Shown piece after piece: positions 26,887 to 32,121 of a stretch of DNA of 32,121 bases (position 1 is the stretch's first letter; every line of letters begins with the position of its first letter). Position numbers and translations under genes: made by a program. The notes under the pieces were generated by a model. That model had not been told where the DNA came from, did not search any database, and saw nothing but the letters and a program-made list of their open reading frames with translations. Origin of the DNA: Desulfobulbaceae bacterium (lineage in GTDB: Bacteria > Desulfobacterota > Desulfobulbia > Desulfobulbales > SURF-16); assembly GCA_003249165.1 (NCBI GenBank), contig QKJV01000446.1, positions 1-32,121 of the forward strand. Reading direction: 5' to 3'.

Positions 26887-27648
26887 TTATTTTTGTCCCC
26901 CGGTGTTTCTCTCTTTAGGTGGAAGAAAAGTCTCGAGAAATTCTTCCATAACCCTCGGATTCAATCCTTTCAATATACCAAGCACGCCTTCAATAATCAG
27001 TTTGCGGTTGCGCTCCTCTTCCTGGCTGCGCAGTGCCAGTTTATCCGCTATGGGGATGGCAAAAATATTTGCAATCAGAGCACCATACAGGGTGGTCAAC
27101 AGGGCAACCGCCATGGCAGGCCCAATCGTAGCGGGATCACCCATATTGGAAAGCATCTGTACAAGTCCAACCAAGGTGCCGATCATACCAAAAGCAGGGG
27201 CAGAGTCTCCCATCCCGGAAAATACTTTGCGCCCCAGGTTGTGACGTTCAACGGTGAGGCTGACCTCTTTATATAAAACTTCTTCTATAAATTCAGCCTC
27301 ATGCCCATCCACACAGTACATGATCGCTTTTTTAAGGAAAGGGTCGGCTATAGGTTGCTGCTCCAACACAATAAGTCCGTTTTTACGAGCGATATTAGCT
27401 AGGCTAACAATCTCTTTTATGACCTGTTCGGGAATGCTCAGTTTAGTGGCAAAAGCATTGTTTGCTACCTTAAAGGAATTGAGCACATCATTCATACCAA
27501 ATCGGATAAATGCTGTCGCAATCGTTCCGCCAAAAACTATAAGCATTGACGGGACATCGAGGAAAAGTCCAAGCGATCCTCCAAGCAGAACCGCTACAAC
27601 AACGATTCCTGAAGCACCAGCTAGTCCAATAATGGTTGCTAAATCCAT
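26887..27648 (-). CDS. motA: Flagellar stator protein MotA/PomA family
   Basis: MDLATIIGLAGASGIVVVAVLLGGSLGLFLDVPSMLIVFGGTIATAFIRF; FGMIGTLVGLVQMLSNMGDPATIGPAMAVALLTTLYGALIANIFAIPIADKL. Confidence 0.96.
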   Translation of the reverse strand: MDLATIIGLAGASGIVVVAVLLGGSLGLFLDVPSMLIVFGGTIATAFIRFGMNDVLNSFKVANNAFATKLSIPEQVIKEIVSLANIARKNGLIVLEQQPIADPFLKKAIMYCVDGHEAEFIEEVLYKEVSLTVERHNLGRKVFSGMGDSAPAFGMIGTLVGLVQMLSNMGDPATIGPAMAVALLTTLYGALIANIFAIPIADKLALRSQEEERNRKLIIEGVLGILKGLNPRVMEEFLETFLPPKERNTGGQK

Positions 27649-27664
27649 ACTTGCCCGTTACCTA

Positions 27665-28498
27665 TCACTTCTCTTCACTAAAAAGTGCGCCCACATCAAG
27701 CTGCATGGTAAAACTATGTTTTTCATCAGGATATGTTCCTGCCCGGACTTCATCTCGGTATGATGCAATGGCATCTCTAATCTGCGGGGCAAGAGTGGCA
27801 TAGCGTTTCACAAAGCTTGGTACAAATTTTTCAAATATTCCGAGAAGATCATGCGTAACAAGGACCTGGCCGTCGCAATGAACTCCGGCACCGATGCCGA
27901 TGGTAGGTATTGATACCCTTTCCGTAATTAATTTGGCCAACTGATCAGGGATACATTCCATAACAATGGCAAAAGCTCCGGCAGTTTCTAGAGCCTTTGC
28001 GTCTGCCAGCAGTTTGCGGGCAGAGGCTGCCTCTTTGCCCTGCACTCTATAGCCGCCAAGATTTGCGGCTGTCTGTGGTGTCAGGCCGATGTGGCCCATA
28101 ACGGCCATCCCTGCCCCAACAATTGCCCGGACCGCGTCACAAATCTCCGTTCCCCCCTCAACCTTGACAGCATCGCAACCGGCTTCCTTAAAAAAACGAC
28201 CGGCATTCCTGACAGCATCCTCAACAGAAATTTGGTAGGAGAGAAAAGGCATATCACCTACCACAAAAGCTGAAGTGCCGCGACGGACAGCCTTGGCATG
28301 ATGCAGCATCTCATCCATGGTAACCGGAACGGTAGATTCATATCCTAACAAAACATTACCTAGCGAATCCCCAACCAGAATTATATCAATACCAAGAGAT
28401 TCGAGTAGTCGTGCCATGCTTGCATCATAAGCAGTGAGTACAGTGAGCTTTTCACCACTCTTCCGTTTTATAATTTCTGGGATAGTTAATTTCTTCAT
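27665..28498 (-). CDS. panB: 3-methyl-2-oxobutanoate hydroxymethyltransferase
   Basis: LTAYDASMARLLESLGIDIILVGDSLGNVLLGYESTVPVTMDEMLHHAKAVRRG; VKVEGG; GHIGLTPQ; PTIGIGAGVHCDGQVLVTHDLLG. Confidence 0.97.
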   Translation of the reverse strand: MKKLTIPEIIKRKSGEKLTVLTAYDASMARLLESLGIDIILVGDSLGNVLLGYESTVPVTMDEMLHHAKAVRRGTSAFVVGDMPFLSYQISVEDAVRNAGRFFKEAGCDAVKVEGGTEICDAVRAIVGAGMAVMGHIGLTPQTAANLGGYRVQGKEAASARKLLADAKALETAGAFAIVMECIPDQLAKLITERVSIPTIGIGAGVHCDGQVLVTHDLLGIFEKFVPSFVKRYATLAPQIRDAIASYRDEVRAGTYPDEKHSFTMQLDVGALFSEEK

Positions 28499-28541
28499 GG
28501 CTCCTTATATCCTTGAGTAAGCAAAGAGAAAAACTAAAATT

Positions 28542-28570
28542 ATTGTAGCGCAAGGCGTTTTGAACAACAA
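28542..28570 (-). promoter_or_regulatory. Candidate sigma-70-type promoter of panB-motAB-pilZ-fum
   Basis: Minus strand TTGTTG-N17-TACAAT about 45 nt upstream of the panB ATG. Confidence 0.5.
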
Positions 28571-28947
28571 AGAAAATAATAAAACTTTTACTTGTCTGTC
28601 GGCGTATTGCTTTTTTAACTAAAATTTTTTTTAACAAAACAACAGATGGAAGACAGAAATTTCAGTTTTTTTCAGTCTCCTGCAAATTTGTACTAACTGT
28701 TTCCTGCCCAATCCTGAATCGTTCCAAGGAATATTAGACTTATGAATTATAGAATTTTATGTTAATTTTTTTTTACAAGGAAGAATAATACCAAGACAAT
28801 ATGGGACTGATATTAATTTTCATCACGTCCCCATTGTAGGCGATCTTTACTGACAAACGTCACATGAGTGATTGAATACGGGAAGAAATTACGTAAATAA
28901 AATTTTCAGGATAAGAAGAACATTTCAGAAAAAAATATGCTGGTCGA

Positions 28948-29997
28948 TTAGTCTGTCGAGGAAATAAATTCAGAAATATCTCGCTGTCGGCAAAAATCTT
29001 GCGCCTTGCCGAAATGCTGATAGGCGGCAAGAGTGGCTACTCTGCCACGGGGAGTCCGCATAAGAAAGCCTGACTGAATTAAAAAAGGCTCATAAACATC
29101 TTCAAGCGTATTTTTTTCTTCACAGACAGATGTCGCCAAAGTGTCAAGGCCGACGGGCCCTCCCTGAAATTTATCTATGAGGGTCAACAGAATACGCCGG
29201 TCCATTTCATCCAGGCCCTCCTTGTCAACAGAGAGCATGTCCAAGGCGGCATCGGCAACTTCAGCATTTATCCGACCATCCGCTTTAACCAGAGCAAAAT
29301 CGCGGACTCGTTTTAAAAGACGGTTTGCTATACGCGGCGTCCCCCGTGATCGTTTCCCCATTTCCAGGGCGCCTGCTTCATCGATCAGAACACCGAGTAA
29401 CCCCGCTGATCTCTTGATAATTGCCACCAACTCCTGTGGAGAGTAAAAATCAAGCCGCAGAATTACACCAAAGCGGTCCCGCAAAGGTGGAGTCAATAAA
29501 CCTGTCCGTGTTGTAGCACCAACGAGTGTAAATGGGGGGAGATCCATTTTCACCGTTTTAGCGCCTGGCCCCTGCCCAATAAGAAGATCGAGCTGAAAAT
29601 CTTCCATAGCCGGATAAAGTATTTCCTCTACCACATGATTTAAGCGATGAATCTCATCAATGAAAAGAACATCGCCGGCATGCAGGCTGGTGAGAATAGC
29701 TGCCAGATCTCCCGGTTTCTCGATAACAGGACCGGAAGTTACCTTGATGTTTGCCCCCATTTCATTAGCTATGATGTAAGCAAGAGTTGTCTTGCCCAAA
29801 CCAGGAAAACCATGAAAAAGGACATGATCGAGTGATTCACCGCGCGCTACCGCGGCCCGCAGACTTATATCGAGATTTGCCTTGACCTGCTCCTGGCCAA
29901 TGTATTGTGACAATTTTCTCGGCCGGAGACTTTTTTCCTCCAATTCTTCTTTTGGCGCAATTGTGCGGGAACTGACAATTCTTTCTTCGTATTTCAT
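28948..29997 (-). CDS. ruvB: Holliday junction branch migration helicase RuvB
   Basis: [94 protein letters not shown]. Confidence 0.98.
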   Translation of the reverse strand: MKYEERIVSSRTIAPKEELEEKSLRPRKLSQYIGQEQVKANLDISLRAAVARGESLDHVLFHGFPGLGKTTLAYIIANEMGANIKVTSGPVIEKPGDLAAILTSLHAGDVLFIDEIHRLNHVVEEILYPAMEDFQLDLLIGQGPGAKTVKMDLPPFTLVGATTRTGLLTPPLRDRFGVILRLDFYSPQELVAIIKRSAGLLGVLIDEAGALEMGKRSRGTPRIANRLLKRVRDFALVKADGRINAEVADAALDMLSVDKEGLDEMDRRILLTLIDKFQGGPVGLDTLATSVCEEKNTLEDVYEPFLIQSGFLMRTPRGRVATLAAYQHFGKAQDFCRQRDISEFISSTD

Positions 29998-30602
29998 GCC
30001 AGCAACCTCAATGCCTGGATGACAATTTTCTCCAAAGCGAGTGATGCTTTATTTTCTTCCTCAGCCATCACCCTGCGCACAGCCTCTTCAGCATTATTCC
30101 CAGGATATCCGAGATTCACCAGAGCGGACACGCTATCTACCCAGAGTGTATCCTGACTGGCTATGCTAGTCCGTCCCTGCGATGCTCCTTGCTCAGGTAG
30201 CATCTTCATCTTGTCTTTCAACTCAAGGCAGAGGCGTTCTGCTGTTTTTTTCCCAACGCCAGAAAGCTTTGTAAGCCTGGCAATGGACTCGTTACGAATG
30301 GCAGACGAAAGATCGGCCGCACTTATTCCCGAAAGAATAGTCAAAGCGAGCCTGGGGCCTATCCCGGAAACTGTTATCAGCTGATGAAACATGCTCTTTT
30401 CCGTTATATCGGCAAAACCATAGAGAATGAGGGCATCTTCTCTTACATGCGTGTAAACATGAATAAAAACCTGTTCACCTTTTTCAGGCAATGCCTGGAG
30501 ACAGGAAGCAGTGGCAAAAATCTCATAACCGACTCCACCAGTGAGGATGATCAATTTCTCTCCCGATTTTTCAAACAGTTCTCCCCGCAGACAGGCAATC
30601 AT
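29994..30602 (-). CDS. ruvA: Holliday junction branch migration protein RuvA
   Basis: [72 protein letters not shown]. Confidence 0.97.
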   Translation of the reverse strand: MIACLRGELFEKSGEKLIILTGGVGYEIFATASCLQALPEKGEQVFIHVYTHVREDALILYGFADITEKSMFHQLITVSGIGPRLALTILSGISAADLSSAIRNESIARLTKLSGVGKKTAERLCLELKDKMKMLPEQGASQGRTSIASQDTLWVDSVSALVNLGYPGNNAEEAVRRVMAEEENKASLALEKIVIQALRLLA

Positions 30603-31108
30603 GAACTTCTCCTATCCGTTGCCCGAGATACCGCCAGATGATTAGCGCAACACATTGCTATCGCCAGTGCATCGGCGGCATCGGAACTGGGGGAGGATGA
30701 CAGTTTCAGCAGGGCTCTGACCGCCTGCTGAATTTGACCTTTTCCCGCCTGTCCGTAGCCAACAACTGCCTGTTTTACTGCCTTTGGAGAAAATTCCCTT
30801 AAAGGGATAGAAGCCTGGCTGACCGCAAGCAAGAGAACCCCTCGGGCCTGCCCAAGTTTAATTGCGGCATTAGGATTTTTTGCGACAAAAACCTGTTCTA
30901 TCGCAGCATGTTGTGGGTTATGCTGATTTATAACAGCCCTTATTCCCTGATATATTTCTTTTAGTCTTTCCTCCATGGCAAGGGTTGGGGTTGATTTGAC
31001 AACTCCACATGCAACAAAATTCAAATCAAAACCGCTTTGTTCAACTATGCCGAACCCTGTTATGCGTGAACCGGGATCAATCCCCAAAATACGTATCGTT
31101 TCCGCCAC
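30599..31108 (-). CDS. ruvC: Crossover junction endodeoxyribonuclease RuvC
   Basis: ILGIDPGSRITGFGIVE, AAIEQVFVAKNPNAAIKLGQARGVLLLA, SSDAADALAIAMCCAN. Confidence 0.97.
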   Translation of the reverse strand: MAETIRILGIDPGSRITGFGIVEQSGFDLNFVACGVVKSTPTLAMEERLKEIYQGIRAVINQHNPQHAAIEQVFVAKNPNAAIKLGQARGVLLLAVSQASIPLREFSPKAVKQAVVGYGQAGKGQIQQAVRALLKLSSSPSSDAADALAIAMCCANHLAVSRATDRRSS

Positions 31109-31858
31109 TTAGGACAATTTCTCCATAATTTCGTCTGGAATATCAAAATTCGCATGGACATTCTGCACGTCATCATTGTCTTCCAGAGTCTCCATAAGCT
31201 TGAGTAAGCGTTTAGCAACTCCTTCATCGGTAACTTCTACGACATTCTGGGGAATCATGGAAAGGGAGGCATCGATAAAGACGATGCCATCCTCTTCAAG
31301 CTTTTCCCGTACTGTTGAAAAATCATCCGGTGAGGTTAAAACTTGAAATTCCGTTTCCTCTTCCACGACATCATCAGCTCCAGCTTCCAAAGCGAGCTCC
31401 ATCAGTTTTTCTTCGTCGACAGTTTTCTTGTCAATCAATATGAGCCCTTTTTTGTCGAACATATATGACACACAACCGAACTCACCAAGATTGCCGCCAC
31501 TCTTTGAAAAAGCAGGACGCACCTCGCCGACCGTTCTGTTTTTGTTGTCTGTCATACACTCTACAAGAATTGCCACACCACCAGGCCCATATCCCTCATA
31601 GGTAATTTCCTCGTAAATCGTTCCGGCTATCTCGCCAGTACCTTTTTTGATGGCGCGTTCGATATTATCTTTAGGCATGTTAACTGTTTTGGCCGTCGCA
31701 ATGGCACTGCGCAACCTCGGGTTACCCAATGGATCTCCACCACCAAAACGAGCTGCTACCGTGATTTCTTTGATCAGCCGGGTAAAAATTTTCCCGCGTT
31801 TTGCATCAACGGCACCTTTTCTTCTTTTGATATTAGCCCACTTAGAATGTCCGGACAT
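31109..31858 (-). CDS. yebC: YebC/PmpR family protein (TACO1-like translational/transcriptional regulator)
   Basis: [81 protein letters not shown]; upstream of ruvC. SD GGAGG. Confidence 0.97.
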   Translation of the reverse strand: MSGHSKWANIKRRKGAVDAKRGKIFTRLIKEITVAARFGGGDPLGNPRLRSAIATAKTVNMPKDNIERAIKKGTGEIAGTIYEEITYEGYGPGGVAILVECMTDNKNRTVGEVRPAFSKSGGNLGEFGCVSYMFDKKGLILIDKKTVDEEKLMELALEAGADDVVEEETEFQVLTSPDDFSTVREKLEEDGIVFIDASLSMIPQNVVEVTDEGVAKRLLKLMETLEDNDDVQNVHANFDIPDEIMEKLS

Positions 31859-31892
31859 ATAAACACACCCTCCGATTAATCAATATTTACAA

Positions 31893-31923
31893 CCTGAAAC
31901 AGGCACCGAACCTGAACTTCAGG
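31893..31923. promoter_or_regulatory. Palindrome pair upstream of yebC-ruvCAB (possible operator)
   Basis: CCTG-AAA-CAGG (31893-31903) and perfect CCTGAA-C-TTCAGG (31911-31923); the two also form a direct repeat AACCTGAA (31891-31898 and 31909-31916). Confidence 0.4.
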
Positions 31924-32121
31924 CAACACAATCACACGTATTAAATCTCTTGAATCGCACTTATCTTATTTTGTCTTCAATTCCAACCCGAGGACAAAAA
32001 CCTCACGGCTTTCTGCTCGTGAACTTTTGGGTTTTACTATTTTGGTTTTGTTAAAACAATGACGGACCTGATCGACAAAAATCGAGAAATCTTCCCCTTG
32101 AAAAACCTTACAGTAATAATT

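Noticed and set aside
28452-28637. 61-aa minus-strand ORF upstream of panB
   Set aside because: Overlaps the panB start and candidate promoter, is Lys/Ile/Phe-rich and looks non-coding.
28499-28947. AT-rich 450-bp gap between panB and ruvB as a possible ncRNA or mobile-element scar
   Set aside because: I found no convincing stem-loop, terminator, tRNA or inverted terminal repeats; only short A/T tracts and a 4-bp hairpin near 28859-28875.
1-32121. CRISPR arrays, defence islands, prophage, transposons or biosynthetic clusters
   Set aside because: No regularly spaced repeats, integrase/transposase or defence-type proteins were seen; nearly all long ORFs fit flagellar, division, recombination or housekeeping families.

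Overview
The window is a compact bacterial chromosomal segment, probably from a Desulfobacterota/deltaproteobacterial lineage judging by gene content and order. It holds five blocks. (1) The 5' part of ileS (minus strand) runs off the left edge and is absent from the ORF track. (2) A large minus-strand flagellar basal-body/hook cluster covers flgB-flgC-fliE-fliF-fliG-fliH-fliI-fliJ-motE-like and fliK-flgD-flgE. It has two candidate sigma-54 promoters and two sigma-54 activators (an FlrC-like response regulator and a receiver-less one), plus a large exported TPR protein. (3) A plus-strand divisome module encodes ftsE-ftsX-envC-like-S41 protease. (4) A minus-strand apparent operon encodes panB-motA-motB-PilZ-fumarase alpha-fumarase beta. 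(5) yebC-ruvC-ruvA-ruvB lies on the minus strand. Two strong bidirectional terminators flank the blocks. I saw no CRISPR array, tRNA/rRNA gene, transposon, prophage or defence cassette. I did not find a clearly new biological system. The items most worth a second look are the stator/PilZ/fumarase/panB operon, a diverged internal duplication in FlgE, a GAFTHA variant in the receiver-less sigma-54 activator, a palindrome cluster upstream of yebC-ruvCAB, and unexplained signals in the fliK-motE intergenic region.
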